From CAYPTB01 sp964413535 (GTDB lineage: Bacteria; Planctomycetota; UBA1135; GCA-002686595): 64,000 nt of DNA. The position numbers and the translations under genes are program-made. The notes below the pieces were generated by a model, which saw nothing but the letters and a program-made list of their open reading frames with translations, ran no database searches and was not told where the DNA came from. Shown in pieces: positions 44,914 through 53,635 of this stretch. How positions within the stretch are numbered: position 1 is the first letter of the stretch; each line of letters opens with the position of its first letter. The stretch spans positions 129,006-193,005 of the forward strand of contig CAYPTB010000051.1 in the NCBI GenBank assembly GCA_964413535.1, written 5' to 3'.

Positions 44914-45395
44914 CGGTTCACCGACCCGTGGATCAAGGTGAAGCCTGGTACCTTGTATGTCAAGGTACCAGGGATCTTGAACGTCCTCGCGTCGAGTTCC
45001 TCGGGGCCGGTCTCGGTCCGCGTCCGGCCGGGACGGGAGCTGAACGAACCTGCGGAGCCGAGTTCGGGCTGCTCGCAGGGATGCGGCGAGCCGCCGACGC
45101 CCGGCTCCGTCTCGCCGTGCGCTGGCAGCCGGAACTTCGCCGAGGACTCCGCCCCTTACCATTCGATCGAAGGCCGCGCGAGGCGCCCGCGACGCCGGCA
45201 ATTGCAGCGTCGAAGCCCGCTTCGGAACGGCGCAGCCCGCGGCCGCGAGCGTCGCTCCGTTGGGAAGGCGCGCGAAGGCGCGCGCGCGCGCGGGGGAAGG
45301 CGCGAGGGCGCGCGCGGGGCCGGACACTACAATGGGCGCGTCGCGGGGAGGCTCGATCGCGCTCGGTCCCTGTGGCACCCTTCGATCCGCTCCCG
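44914..45395. other. Intergenic region between divergent padR-like and rpe genes
   Basis: A 482-base gap. It holds the palindromic operator near its padR end and, near 45270-45330, a low-complexity GCGCGC-rich stretch with repeated AAGGCGCG. No gene or clear rpe promoter is seen. Confidence 0.5.
44944..44972. promoter_or_regulatory. Perfect 12-bp inverted repeat, probable PadR operator
   Basis: Arms CCTGGTACCTTG (44944-44955) and CAAGGTACCAGG (44961-44972) around the 5-base spacer TATGT. On the minus strand the repeat contains TTGACA (44963-44958), a perfect -35 hexamer pointing towards padR; no good -10 is seen 17 bases on. The centre is about 45 bases from the padR ATG. A perfect 24-base symmetric site next to a PadR gene is strong positional evidence for an operator. 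Confidence 0.75.
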
Positions 45396-46097
45396 ATGCA
45401 CACACCGTCGACGATCCTCGCTCCGTCGCTCCTGTCGGCGGACTTCGCCCGCCTAGCGGACGAGATCGAACGGGTCGAGCGCGCGGGAGCGGACTGGTTG
45501 CACGTCGACGTGATGGACGGGCACTTCGTGCCGAACCTCACGATCGGTCCGCCGGTCGTGAAGAGCATCCGCGCCGCGGCGAGCGTTCCGCTCGACGTCC
45601 ACCTGATGATCGAGGAGCCGAAGCGCTACGCGAAGGACTTCGCGCGCGCCGGCGCGCACGTGCTCACGTTCCACCTGGAGGTGGCCCGGAACGCCGACGA
45701 GGTGCGCGAGATCGTGTCCGTGTTCCGCGACGCGGGCGTGCCGTTGGTCGGCGTCGCGTTGCGGCCCGACACCCCGATCGAATCCCTGGCGCGCCACCTC
45801 GAGCTCTTCGACCTGGTCCTCGTCATGAGCGTCTTCCCGGGCTTCGGCGGACAGGAGTTCATGCCCGAGGTGCTGCCCAAGGTCGAGTGGCTGCGCGCCC
45901 GCGGCTACGCCGGCCACGTCGAGATGGACGGCGGGCTCAACGCACACACCATCCCCGCCTGCGCGGCCGCGGGGGCGAACTGTCTGGTCGCGGGTTCCGC
46001 CGTGTTCGGCGCCGACGACGCGCAGGCCACGCTCGCGGAGTTCCGGGACCTCGCCGACCGGTTCCGCAGCGAGGGAGCCGCCCGCGGCGCCTCCTGA
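45396..46097 (+). CDS. rpe: Ribulose-phosphate 3-epimerase
   Basis: A 233-residue TIM-barrel enzyme that interconverts ribulose 5-phosphate and xylulose 5-phosphate. It shows ILAPSLLSADFARL, WLHVDVMDGHFVPNLTIGP, VHLMIEEP, VMSVFPGFGGQEFMPEVL and EMDGGLNAHTIPACAAAGAN. Metal-binding His and Asp residues are in place. The frame is open upstream, but the ATG at 45396 gives the standard length and N-terminus. accD follows 19 bases downstream. Confidence 0.97.
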   Translation: MHTPSTILAPSLLSADFARLADEIERVERAGADWLHVDVMDGHFVPNLTIGPPVVKSIRAAASVPLDVHLMIEEPKRYAKDFARAGAHVLTFHLEVARNADEVREIVSVFRDAGVPLVGVALRPDTPIESLARHLELFDLVLVMSVFPGFGGQEFMPEVLPKVEWLRARGYAGHVEMDGGLNAHTIPACAAAGANCLVAGSAVFGADDAQATLAEFRDLADRFRSEGAARGAS

Positions 46098-46116
46098 ACC
46101 CAACTCGAGGAAAGGA

Positions 46117-47127
46117 ATGCCCTTGGACGAGACGAAGGAGACCCCGACGCCCGCCGCCACCGGTCGCGCCCCTGGGGTACCTTCGGACGGAGGAACGGCG
46201 GAGGCGCCGGCCGCGCTGCGAGGGAACGAGCCCGTGACGAAGGACGAGAAGCGCGAATCCACGGACGGCTCGGAGAAGCCCGAGCGCCCCGGCCGCCTGT
46301 CGCGCCTGCGCTTCACCAAGAAGAAGGACATGCCCGGGGGCCTGTGGCTCAAGTGCGAGTCCTGCGGGCAGGTCATCTACCGGAAGGAGCTCGAGGAGAA
46401 GGGTCGCGTCTGTCCCGCCTGCGACTTCCACTTCACGTTGCCGGGAACGGAGCGCATCCGCGTCACGCTCGACGAAGGGACGTGGCAGGAGGCTTACTCC
46501 GAGCTCCGGCCGCTCGATCGCCTCGACTTCAGCGAGAAGACGAGCTACGCGCAGAAGATCGAGAAGACCGTGGAGCGTCTCGGGCAGAACGAGGCCTTGA
46601 TCTGCGGTCACGGCGAGATCCTGGGACATCCCGTCGTCCTGGCCGTGCTCGACTTCAGCTTCATGGGCGGCTCGATGGGTGAGGTGGTCGGAGAGAAGTT
46701 CGCGCTCGCCGCCGAGCTGGCCGAGCGCGACGAGCTGCCGCTCGTCTCGTTCACGAGCTCCGGCGGAGCGCGCATGCACGAGGGCATCCTCTCGTTGATG
46801 CAGATGGCCAAGACCTGCGCGGCGCTCGACCGGCTCAACCGGGCGGGCGGCTTCTCGATCAGCGTCATGACCCATCCCACGACGGGTGGCGTCACGGCCT
46901 CGTTCGCCTCGGTGTGCGACATCACGTTGGCGGAGCCCGGAGCTCTGATCGGCTTCGCCGGACCGCGCGTCATCGCGACGACGATCAAGCAGGAGCTGCC
47001 GCCGGGCTTCCAGCGCGCCGAGTTCATGCTCGAGAAAGGCATGATCGACGCGATCGTCGGGCGCACCGAGCTGCGCAGCACGCTGGCGCGACTGATCGAC
47101 TACAACCTCGAGCGCCCGCGCCGATGA
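46117..47127 (+). CDS. accD: Acetyl-CoA carboxylase carboxyltransferase subunit beta
   Basis: A 336-residue subunit of the carboxyltransferase that moves carboxyl from biotin to acetyl-CoA. A four-cysteine zinc motif (CESC...CPAC) near residues 79-102 is followed by the crotonase-like core: FMGGSMGEVVGEKFALA, SFTSSGGARMHEGILSLMQMAKT, MTHPTTGGVTASFA and GFAGPRVI. The first 65 residues are an unusual charged, Pro/Glu-rich extension before the zinc domain; E. coli AccD lacks such a long one. Starts with ATG, GGAAAGGA upstream. accA is not in the window. Confidence 0.97.
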   Translation: MPLDETKETPTPAATGRAPGVPSDGGTAEAPAALRGNEPVTKDEKRESTDGSEKPERPGRLSRLRFTKKKDMPGGLWLKCESCGQVIYRKELEEKGRVCPACDFHFTLPGTERIRVTLDEGTWQEAYSELRPLDRLDFSEKTSYAQKIEKTVERLGQNEALICGHGEILGHPVVLAVLDFSFMGGSMGEVVGEKFALAAELAERDELPLVSFTSSGGARMHEGILSLMQMAKTCAALDRLNRAGGFSISVMTHPTTGGVTASFASVCDITLAEPGALIGFAGPRVIATTIKQELPPGFQRAEFMLEKGMIDAIVGRTELRSTLARLIDYNLERPRR

Positions 47128-47702
47128 TTGGGCTTTGCCCCAAGACATGCAGTACGCGCTCGAGCGTCTCGACGTCGGCGTCCCGCTGCTGAACCGCGGG
47201 AGCGTCCGAAGCCGTAGCCGCGGCGGGGGGCCGCCGGTTCCCGTGACGTACGCCGTCGTCGCGCTCGCGAAACTCGCAGGGCTGCAAGCCGCAGGGATCG
47301 TCGCGCGCGTGGTTCGAGGAAGCGGACGAGCCGGGCCGAGCGGAAACTCGAGCCGCTTGCGCGGGATAGCGGCCGAAGGGTATTGGTCTCGACGCCCATG
47401 TGCCTCCCGAGACTAGTGCTGGCCGAAGACCACTCCGAGACGGCGGAGCAACTGCACGAGTGGCTTCGGCCCACTTCGACGTCGTCGCGCTGGTGGAGGA
47501 CTACGTTCGGCGAGAACGAGAGCAGCACTCGCTGCGTGTCCGCCCTCGCGGATCCCTTCGATGGCGGCGCTCGGTCCACCGTGAGACCCCTTTCACCGGC
47601 CCGGCGCTCACTCGTCCGGGCTGGACGCCGCGCAGCCTGCGGCACTCCGTCATCGGGGACCCAACGCGGGAGCCCTATATCGTCGACCCAGAGGAGAAAC
47701 CC
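47128..47702. other. Intergenic region with response-regulator remnant
   Basis: A 575-base stretch between accD and the beta-barrel gene. Apart from the receiver-domain remnant at 47398-47530 I see no convincing gene. A strong ribosome site (GAGGAGAAA, 47691-47699) precedes the next ATG. Confidence 0.5.
47398..47530 (+). pseudogene. Remnant of a response-regulator receiver domain
   Basis: From the ATG at 47398, PRLVLAEDHSETAEQLHEWL matches the start of NarL-type receiver domains (RVLLADDHxxxxEGLRxLL). Near 47468 the match moves to another frame: HFDVVALVEDYVRREREQ fits the next receiver segment (FDVVGEVxDGxxL). The phospho-acceptor region and any DNA-binding domain are absent. A short frameshifted relic, read by eye. 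Confidence 0.55.
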
Positions 47703-48425
47703 ATGCTCGAACTGACCCTGCTCGTGTCTCCAGTCCTCATCGGCCTCGCATCCTTACCGGCCAACGAGTTGCTCGTCGGCGCGCTGCCGGTCCAACCCAC
47801 AGCGGAACCCGCAGCCGCGCCGGTGACGAAGGAGAAGTTCGATCTCCTGGCCTTCTCCCCTGCGGGCGCGCCGTCGTCGCTCTACGGCCCGATCGGTGCG
47901 GACCCGCTGCGCTCGACTCCGAACTTGCTCGCCGACGACGGCTTGCGGCACAGCCGCTTCACCATCAAGGGCGGTCTCTTCTCGCCCGACGCAGACGAGT
48001 ACAACGACGACGGCTGGATCGTCAACGCGTCTTGGATGCGCTTCTTCACGAGCCTGCTCGCGCTCGAAGTGGAAGTGGGATACTTCGACGTGAGCGGGGA
48101 AGAGAGCGGAGTCGACACGGACATATGGGGGGCTCCCCTCATGGTGAACGGCCGTGCCAACATCCCCCTGTGGATCCTGGACCTGTACGGCGGTCTGGGA
48201 GTCGGGACGATCTACTACGACGCCGAAGCGTCGGCCGCGGGCCTGACTGCCGATGACGACGGCTTCCTCCTCGCCGGCAACGCCTTCCTCGGCGCCACGA
48301 TCAACCTCGCCGATTCCATCGCCCTGGGCTTGGAGGGCAAGTACTACCTCACCGAAGACATCGATGACTTCGACGAGTCGCTCGATGCCTTCGCGCTGAT
48401 GCTGACCCTGGGCTTCAGCCGGTAG
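47703..48425 (+). CDS. Outer-membrane beta-barrel protein of unknown function
   Basis: A 240-residue exported protein. It has a signal peptide (MLELTLLVSPVLIGLASLPA), a linker, then alternating amphipathic strands from about residue 85: RFTIKGGLFSP, WMRFFTSLLALEVEVGYFDV, LWILDLYGGLGVGTIYYDA, IALGLEGKYYL and the final FALMLTLGFSR, which ends in an aromatic-residue barrel strand. This is the pattern of small eight-stranded OmpA/OmpW-like barrels. It has a strong GAGGAG ribosome site and a good terminator downstream. It lies in a region of gene remnants. No specific function is readable. Confidence 0.82.
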   Translation: MLELTLLVSPVLIGLASLPANELLVGALPVQPTAEPAAAPVTKEKFDLLAFSPAGAPSSLYGPIGADPLRSTPNLLADDGLRHSRFTIKGGLFSPDADEYNDDGWIVNASWMRFFTSLLALEVEVGYFDVSGEESGVDTDIWGAPLMVNGRANIPLWILDLYGGLGVGTIYYDAEASAAGLTADDDGFLLAGNAFLGATINLADSIALGLEGKYYLTEDIDDFDESLDAFALMLTLGFSR

Positions 48426-48441
48426 CATTTTGTGGCGACTC

Positions 48442-48484
48442 CGCCCTGCTCCAACCCTGCGCGAGTTGGGTTGGAGCAGGGGCG
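48442..48484 (+). terminator. Terminator hairpin after the beta-barrel gene
   Basis: Arms 48442-48457 (CGCCCTGCTCCAACCC) and 48468-48484 pair over 16 bases with one bulged G; the loop is ten bases. It starts 17 bases after the stop codon. No T-run follows, but the stem is the longest inverted repeat I found in the window. Confidence 0.65.
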
Positions 48485-48536
48485 CTTCCAGGAGCAGGAG
48501 GCGTGCTGCCCATCGACGACCGGACCATCGAGCGCG

Positions 48537-48840
48537 ATCTTCATGGGTGTCGCGCGCGGCATCCGCGTCGCGCTCTCCGAGGGCCGCGTGCTCGACACGA
48601 CCCTCTTCGCGCTGGCTTCCCCGCTCGCCGACGTGCCGCCCGTGGTGGCGGCGGCGCTCATGGTGCCGATGCAGGCGCTTGCTGCACCTGCAGGTGCCTT
48701 CCGTGAGCGGCCAAGCCGTGCTGACGATGCCGATCATGGCGCCGCTCCCCGACCTCTTGGGTATCTCGCGTGACGCCGCGGTGATCGCGTACCAGACCGG
48801 CGCGGGCGTGGGCTTCGCCAGGATCGCGCTGCCGGGCTAG
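48537..48840 (+). pseudogene. Remnant of a YfcC/DcuC-family membrane transporter
   Basis: Reading from about 48537, FMGVARGIRVALSEGRVLDT and PPVVAAALMVPMQAL match the YfcC family (GxARGIxxVLxxGxIxDT). Near 48677 the match shifts by one base to another frame: LHLQVPSVSGQAVLTMPIMA, then LPDLLGISRDAAVIAYQTG, matching the family's SGSGQAxLxMPIMAPLADLxG. It ends in a stop at 48840. Perhaps 100 of about 480 residues remain, with a frameshift, so this is a dead gene for a dicarboxylate or amino-acid transporter. The remainder of 48426-48967 holds only the terminator. Confidence 0.8.
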
Positions 48841-48967
48841 GAGCACGCGCCGCGGTCTTCGCGAGCCAAGTCCTCCCGCCTGTAGCCGGAGGAGCGACCC
48901 GAGATCGAGCGGCAGGAAAACAACAAATTCTCGACGTGATCGTCGTTCGCCGGCCTAGAGAGGCGGC

Positions 48968-49804
48968 ATGCGTTGGAAGGGCGAGCGTCGCAGCGAGAAC
49001 GTCGAGGACCGGCGCGGCGTGCGCCTCGGACGCGGCACTGCGATCGGCGGCGGCGGATTGCTCGTGGTCCTGCTCGTGGTGCTTCTCGGCGGAGACCCCT
49101 CCGAGGTGAGCTCGATCGTGTCGGGCGCCGCGCCGTACGAAACGACGCAGGGGCCGATGGAGTCGACGCCGGAGGAGGACGAGCAGGTCGACTTCGTCTC
49201 CTCCATACTCGGTTCCACCGAGGACGTGTGGCAGGAGCGCTTCCGCGAGCTAGGCCAAAGCTACGACCCGCCGCGGCTGGTGCTGTTCCGCGACGCCGTC
49301 GAGTCGGCTTGCGGCCTTGGCTCCGCGGCGGTCGGGCCCTTCTACTGTCCGTCCGACCAGAGCGTGTACATCGATCTCGCCTTCTACGAGGACCTGCGCG
49401 AGCTCGGCGCTCCCGGCGACTTCGCGCAGGCTTACGTGATCGCGCACGAGGTTGGCCACCACGTCCAGAACCTCTTGGGGCTCGCGGACGCGCTGCGCCA
49501 ACGGCATGCCGGCGATGCGAACGAGCTCTCGGTGCGCGTGGAGCTGCAAGCGGACTTCCTGGCCGGCGTCTGGGCGCACCACGCGAATCGACGCCGCCCG
49601 CTCCTCGAAGAGGGCGACGTCGCGGAAGCGCTCGAAGCGGCCGCGGCGATCGGAGACGACCGGCTGCAGCGCCAATCGCAAGGCCACGTCCAGCCCGAGT
49701 CCTTCACCCACGGCACCTCGGCCCAGCGCGTGCACTGGTTCAAGCTGGGCCTCTCGACCGGCGAGCTCGAGCGCGCCGATGTCCTCGCGACCGCGAAGCT
49801 CTGA
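48968..49804 (+). CDS. Neutral zinc metallopeptidase, YpfJ family
   Basis: A 278-residue membrane-anchored metallopeptidase. It starts with MRWKGERRSENVEDRRG, the family's usual opening, then a membrane segment (GGGLLVVLLVVLLGG). The zinc site is HEVGHH (His160, Glu161, His164). The family blocks FCPxxQxxYIDLxF (here PFYCPSDQSVYIDLAFYED) and ELQADFLAGVWAHH, which carries the third ligand region, are present, as is the terminal SAQRVHWFKLGL. Length is standard. The peptidase domain is probably periplasmic. The substrate is unknown for the family. Confidence 0.93.
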   Translation: MRWKGERRSENVEDRRGVRLGRGTAIGGGGLLVVLLVVLLGGDPSEVSSIVSGAAPYETTQGPMESTPEEDEQVDFVSSILGSTEDVWQERFRELGQSYDPPRLVLFRDAVESACGLGSAAVGPFYCPSDQSVYIDLAFYEDLRELGAPGDFAQAYVIAHEVGHHVQNLLGLADALRQRHAGDANELSVRVELQADFLAGVWAHHANRRRPLLEEGDVAEALEAAAAIGDDRLQRQSQGHVQPESFTHGTSAQRVHWFKLGLSTGELERADVLATAKL

Positions 49805-49870
49805 GCGTCGGTTTCCCTCTCCCCGTCGTCGCAGTCGTAGCCGTTCAATACCTGCGGCGGTAGAGCAGTC

Positions 49871-51124
49871 CTAACCGGCCGTTCCCTCGAGGGCGGGCCC
49901 GGCGAGGGGCGGAATGCGCGCGCTTCGGCCCACGCGCTGCGTCGCGGGCGCCGTGAGGCGCATGACCCAGCTGTCGAACTGGCTCGACAGGACGTCGCCG
50001 AGGGCGCGGTCCACGCTCGCGAGGGCGCGGTTGGCGATAAGCAGCGGGGGCGAGAAGAGTCCCTTGAGGCGCGCCTCGGAGATGTGCATCGCTTCGGGAA
50101 CCGGCCAGGTGAGCTGATAGCCCGCCGTCTCGTGGTGGACGAAGCCGCGCGTCTCGAACCAGGCGCGCACCTCGCGCGACGAGCGGGCGTTCATCTCGCG
50201 CACGGGCAGGAGCGGCCGCTCGCGCCGGCGCGAGCGCATCCCGCGCGAGCTCGCATTGATGTCCCCGATCACGAGCGTTCCGCCCGGGCGCAGCGCCGAC
50301 ATCATACCGTTCAGGAACACGCCGACGTCCGGTGCGAAGCTCACGACGCCCGAGCTGATGACGAGGTCGAAGAGCTCCTCGTCGCCGCGCGGGAACGGCG
50401 GATCCTCGCCGAAGCCCGTGCGGGCGTCGAAGCGCGCGATCCCTTCGCTCCGCGCGTTCTCCGCCGCGATGCGCACCATCTCCGGGCTCGGATCGAACGC
50501 GCACAGCGCGACGTCGGCGACGCCCTTGGCGCTCTCGATCCCGCACCAGCCCGCGCCGCAGCCGAAGTCGAGCACGCGGTCGCCTGGGCGCGGGAGGGCG
50601 AAGCGGCCGACGTAGCGCCGCATCCAGCGAAAGTGGCGGTAGCCGGGGCTGCCCGGGTCGCCGTTCCAACCGGAAGCGTTCTTGTCGAACTTCTCGACCG
50701 TCGCCTCCGGGCTCTGGACGAAGCGCCGCAGGTGCAGAACGAACAGCGTGCAGGTCCCCTGACCCTTCGCCACGAGCGCGCGCTCGCCCGAGAGCGAGCG
50801 CTGGCGCGCGGGACCTTCCGCCACGCGCACGGTCGACGTCGCATGGAAGCTCGGCCAGAGCTCGTTGCGCAGGCGCGCGAGCTCGCGGTCCCCGACGTCG
50901 GCGGGGAGCTCGAGCACGAGACCGCCGTCGCGCCGCAGGGCGGCCGCCGCCTCGGCCGCGAGGCGGGCGAGTTCGCCTGTGCCGATGTCGACTGCGACCT
51001 TCGCGACGAGGGCGCTCACCGAACCGGCGATCGCGCGCTCCCCGGGCTCGCCCCTCGAACGGACGTGCGTCGGATCGAAGCCGAGCTCGGCGAGGAGCGG
51101 GCCATAGGGACAGGTCGCGCTCAT
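49871..51124 (-). CDS. SAM-dependent methyltransferase
   Basis: A 417-residue protein. The C-terminal half is a class I methyltransferase: VLDFGCGAGWCGIESAKG (motif I), LCAFDPSPEMV, DLVISSGVVSFAPD and LRPGGTLVIGDIN. The N-terminal 130 residues are of unknown type, with a small alpha/beta pattern (SALVAKVAVDIG, GGLVLELPADVG). The segment HLRRFVQSPEATVEKFDKNA leads into the methyltransferase domain. ATG at 51124 is chosen; an in-frame extension of 34 residues upstream has no family match. No ribosome site is apparent. It diverges from panB. The substrate is not predictable. Confidence 0.82.
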   Translation of the reverse strand: MSATCPYGPLLAELGFDPTHVRSRGEPGERAIAGSVSALVAKVAVDIGTGELARLAAEAAAALRRDGGLVLELPADVGDRELARLRNELWPSFHATSTVRVAEGPARQRSLSGERALVAKGQGTCTLFVLHLRRFVQSPEATVEKFDKNASGWNGDPGSPGYRHFRWMRRYVGRFALPRPGDRVLDFGCGAGWCGIESAKGVADVALCAFDPSPEMVRIAAENARSEGIARFDARTGFGEDPPFPRGDEELFDLVISSGVVSFAPDVGVFLNGMMSALRPGGTLVIGDINASSRGMRSRRRERPLLPVREMNARSSREVRAWFETRGFVHHETAGYQLTWPVPEAMHISEARLKGLFSPPLLIANRALASVDRALGDVLSSQFDSWVMRLTAPATQRVGRSARIPPLAGPALEGTAG

Positions 51125-51298
51125 CGGGAGGACCTGAGACGCCGCGCTGCGCGGGCGTCGATCGGAGTCCGGAGCGAGAGCATGGGCGACCAGGATGGCG
51201 CGCCGTGCGCGTTCCGGCGAGCACAATCGGCCATCCGCGGGCGCGGCGCCCGGCCCCCTCGCACAACGCCGGGCTCGGGACTAGCCTGGTCCACCCGC

Positions 51299-52126
51299 AT
51301 GAACGAGTCCAAACGTCGCGGACCGGACGCCCGCAAGGTGACGACGCGCTCCCTGCGCCAGATGAAGGAGCGCGGCGAGCGCATCACGGCCCTGACCGCC
51401 TACGACTTCCTGATGGCCGGCCTGCTCGACAAGGCCGGCATCGACGTCATCCTCGTCGGCGACTCGACCGCGATGGTCGTGCAGGGGCTCGACACCACCG
51501 TCGGCGTGACGATGGAGCAGATGCTGCTCCACGCGACCTGGGTGGCGCGCGGCGTGGAGCGCGCCCTCGTCGTGGGCGACCTGCCCTTCATGTCGTACCA
51601 GGTGAACTCCGACGATGCGCTGCGCAACGCCGGCCGCATGGTCAAGGAATCCGGCGTCGAAGCGGTGAAGCTCGAGGGCGGCGAGAAGCTGTGCGACACG
51701 ATCCGCCGCATCGTCGACGTCGGCATCCCCGTCATGGGGCACATCGGGCTCACGCCGCAGTCGATCCACAAGTTCGGCACCTACCAGGTCCGGGCGACGG
51801 AGCCGGTCGAAGCCGAAGAGGTGCGTCGCGACGCCCGAGCGCTCCAGGACGCGGGCGCCTTCGCGGTCGTGATCGAGAAGGTGCCGGCCGAGCTCGCGAG
51901 CGAGATCGCGAAGAGCGTGGAGGTGCCGATCCTCGGCATCGGAGCCGGCAGCGGCTGCGACGGACAGATCCTCGTGACGCACGACATGCTCGGGTTGTAC
52001 ACGAAGTTCCGGCCGCGCTTCGTGCGCCGCTACGCGAACCTGGGCGAACAGATGCTCGACGCCTTCGCGCGCTACGTCGTGGACGTGAAGGGCGGCGACT
52101 TCCCGAGCGAGGACGAGAGCTACTAG
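51299..52126 (+). CDS. panB: 3-methyl-2-oxobutanoate hydroxymethyltransferase
   Basis: A 275-residue enzyme that adds a hydroxymethyl group from methylene-THF to 2-oxoisovalerate, the first committed step of pantothenate synthesis. It shows TALTAYDFLMAGLLDKAGID, ILVGDSTAMVVQGLDTTVGV, EAVKLEGG, PVMGHIGLTPQSIHKFG and the closing IGIGAGSGCDGQILVTHDMLG. Length is standard. The frame is open upstream inside the methyltransferase antisense; ATG at 51299 matches the family's N-terminus. panC and panD are not in the window. Confidence 0.97.
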   Translation: MNESKRRGPDARKVTTRSLRQMKERGERITALTAYDFLMAGLLDKAGIDVILVGDSTAMVVQGLDTTVGVTMEQMLLHATWVARGVERALVVGDLPFMSYQVNSDDALRNAGRMVKESGVEAVKLEGGEKLCDTIRRIVDVGIPVMGHIGLTPQSIHKFGTYQVRATEPVEAEEVRRDARALQDAGAFAVVIEKVPAELASEIAKSVEVPILGIGAGSGCDGQILVTHDMLGLYTKFRPRFVRRYANLGEQMLDAFARYVVDVKGGDFPSEDESY

Positions 52127-52224
52127 GCAATCGCAGCCCTGCGGACCGACGGAGCGACTGCACGTCGCGTTGGACGTCTTTGGAACCGCGTCGAGGGAGC
52201 CGGGGCGCCGGCGGAGAGCTCGTC

Positions 52225-52905
52225 ATGTTCGATAGCTTCACGGACTCGGCCAAGAAGTCGCTCCACCTCGGTCGGCAGGAAGCCAAGCGCTTCCAACTCG
52301 ACGTCTACCTCACGGAGCACCTCCTTCTGGGCCTCGTCGCGGAGGGGGCCGGGCTCGCGGCTCGCTACCTGGCGGCGCGCGGGATCCACCTCGACGACCT
52401 GCGCGCCGAGGTGGACGAAGAGGTCGAACGGGGAGCGGCGAGCCACTCTGCGCAACTGCCCTTCGCGCCGCGAACGAAGAAGGTCCTCGAGTTCTCGATG
52501 GAGGAGGCGGGGATCCTCGGACACATGAGTCTCGGGACCGTGCACCTCCTGCTCGGTCTCCTGCACGAAGGGGAGTCCCTCGGGGCGCGCATACTGGCGC
52601 AGCGGGGGATCGACATCGCGAGCGTGCGCGCGTTCGCGGCGGCGAGCCGGGGCGGCGAGTCGGCGGAGATCGTCCTGCCGCCGGAGGGGAGCGTCCCGCC
52701 CTCGTTCCCCTGGCCGCTCACGCCCGCAGCCGAGCGCGTGCTCGAGCTCGGCCTGCGCGAGGCCGCCGCCCTCGGGCAGGGACGCATCGGTCCCGAGCAC
52801 CTGTTGCTCGGCCTGCTCGCCGACCCGGAGAGTCCCTCGGCGGCCTTCCTCGGGGAGCTTGACCTGACGCTCGAGAGCTACCGCGCGTTCCTGCACGACG
52901 AGTGA
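52225..52905 (+). CDS. Stand-alone Clp_N repeat protein (three repeats)
   Basis: A 226-residue protein consisting only of Clp amino-terminal repeats, the domain by which ClpA/ClpC bind adaptors and substrates. Three copies can be aligned: FTDSAKKSLHLGRQEAKRF...TEHLLLGLV, FAPRTKKVLEFSMEEAG...TVHLLLGLL and LTPAAERVLELGLREAA...PEHLLLGLL. No AAA+ domain follows and none is nearby. A frame is open upstream; the ATG at 52225 starts exactly at the first repeat. A second protein of this type follows 48 bases on. Probably an adaptor or regulator of Clp proteolysis, by inference. Confidence 0.85.
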   Translation: MFDSFTDSAKKSLHLGRQEAKRFQLDVYLTEHLLLGLVAEGAGLAARYLAARGIHLDDLRAEVDEEVERGAASHSAQLPFAPRTKKVLEFSMEEAGILGHMSLGTVHLLLGLLHEGESLGARILAQRGIDIASVRAFAAASRGGESAEIVLPPEGSVPPSFPWPLTPAAERVLELGLREAAALGQGRIGPEHLLLGLLADPESPSAAFLGELDLTLESYRAFLHDE

Positions 52906-52953
52906 GCGCCGCGCGTCGCGTTACCATCGCGCTCCGGGAGGGAGTCGTCATCC

Positions 52954-53544
52954 ATGTTCGATCGATTCGCCGACGAGGCCAAGGATGCGATGAACCGCGC
53001 GCGCCGGCACGCGCAGCGGCTCGATCACGAGTACCTCGGGACGGAGCACATGCTCCTGGGACTGATCGGCGAGTCGAACGATGCCACGGTCGTGCTGCAG
53101 GACCTTGGGATCGATCTCGATGCGATCCGCGACGAGGTGAGTCGACGGGTTCCCGCAGGACCCTCGGCGGCAGGCCAACGTGCTCTTCCGTTCACGTCGG
53201 GAGCGAGGAGGGCGCTCGAGCTCTCCATGGAGGAGGCCCAGAGGCTCTCCAGTCGAACGCTCGGCACCGAACACCTCCTGCGCGGCCTCCTCAGGGAAGG
53301 CGAGGGGGTCGCCGCGCGCGTGCTAACGGCGCTCGGGCTGCGGATGGAAGCGCTCGACGCGACGATGGGGGCCTCGAGTTCCAGCCGCCGCGTGAGGGTC
53401 TTCTTGGACCGATCCCATGCGCAGTCCTTGCTCGGTTTCCTCGTGCGCACGAAGCGCACCGCGTCCGCGGAGGAGCAGGACGTGCTGTCGAAGCTCGCCG
53501 AGCAGTTGGAGCGCGCGCTCGCCGACCCGGATGGAATGCGCTGA
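52954..53544 (+). CDS. Stand-alone Clp_N repeat protein (two repeats)
   Basis: A 196-residue protein with two Clp_N repeats: MFDRFADEAKDAMNRARRHA...TEHMLLGLI, and FTSGARRALELSMEEAQRL...TEHLLRGLL. The first is close to the ClpC N-terminus (FTERARKVLxxAxxEAxxLxHxYxGTEHLLLGL). A basic and helical tail follows (residues 140-196). As in the gene before it, no AAA+ domain is present. The two genes probably form an operon and arose by duplication. Their ATPase partner must lie elsewhere. Confidence 0.85.
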   Translation: MFDRFADEAKDAMNRARRHAQRLDHEYLGTEHMLLGLIGESNDATVVLQDLGIDLDAIRDEVSRRVPAGPSAAGQRALPFTSGARRALELSMEEAQRLSSRTLGTEHLLRGLLREGEGVAARVLTALGLRMEALDATMGASSSSRRVRVFLDRSHAQSLLGFLVRTKRTASAEEQDVLSKLAEQLERALADPDGMR

Positions 53545-53635
53545 CGGGAGCGAGCGATTGACGGGACTCCTCGCGGAGAGTCCCACGGCCGTCTCGCGCG
53601 CCACGTCGCGCACACGGAGCAACGCGGACGCGACC

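Noticed and set aside
45270..45330. GCGCGC-rich low-complexity stretch considered as a repeat element or Z-DNA region.
   Set aside because: No defined unit or second copy is seen; it is compositional bias only.
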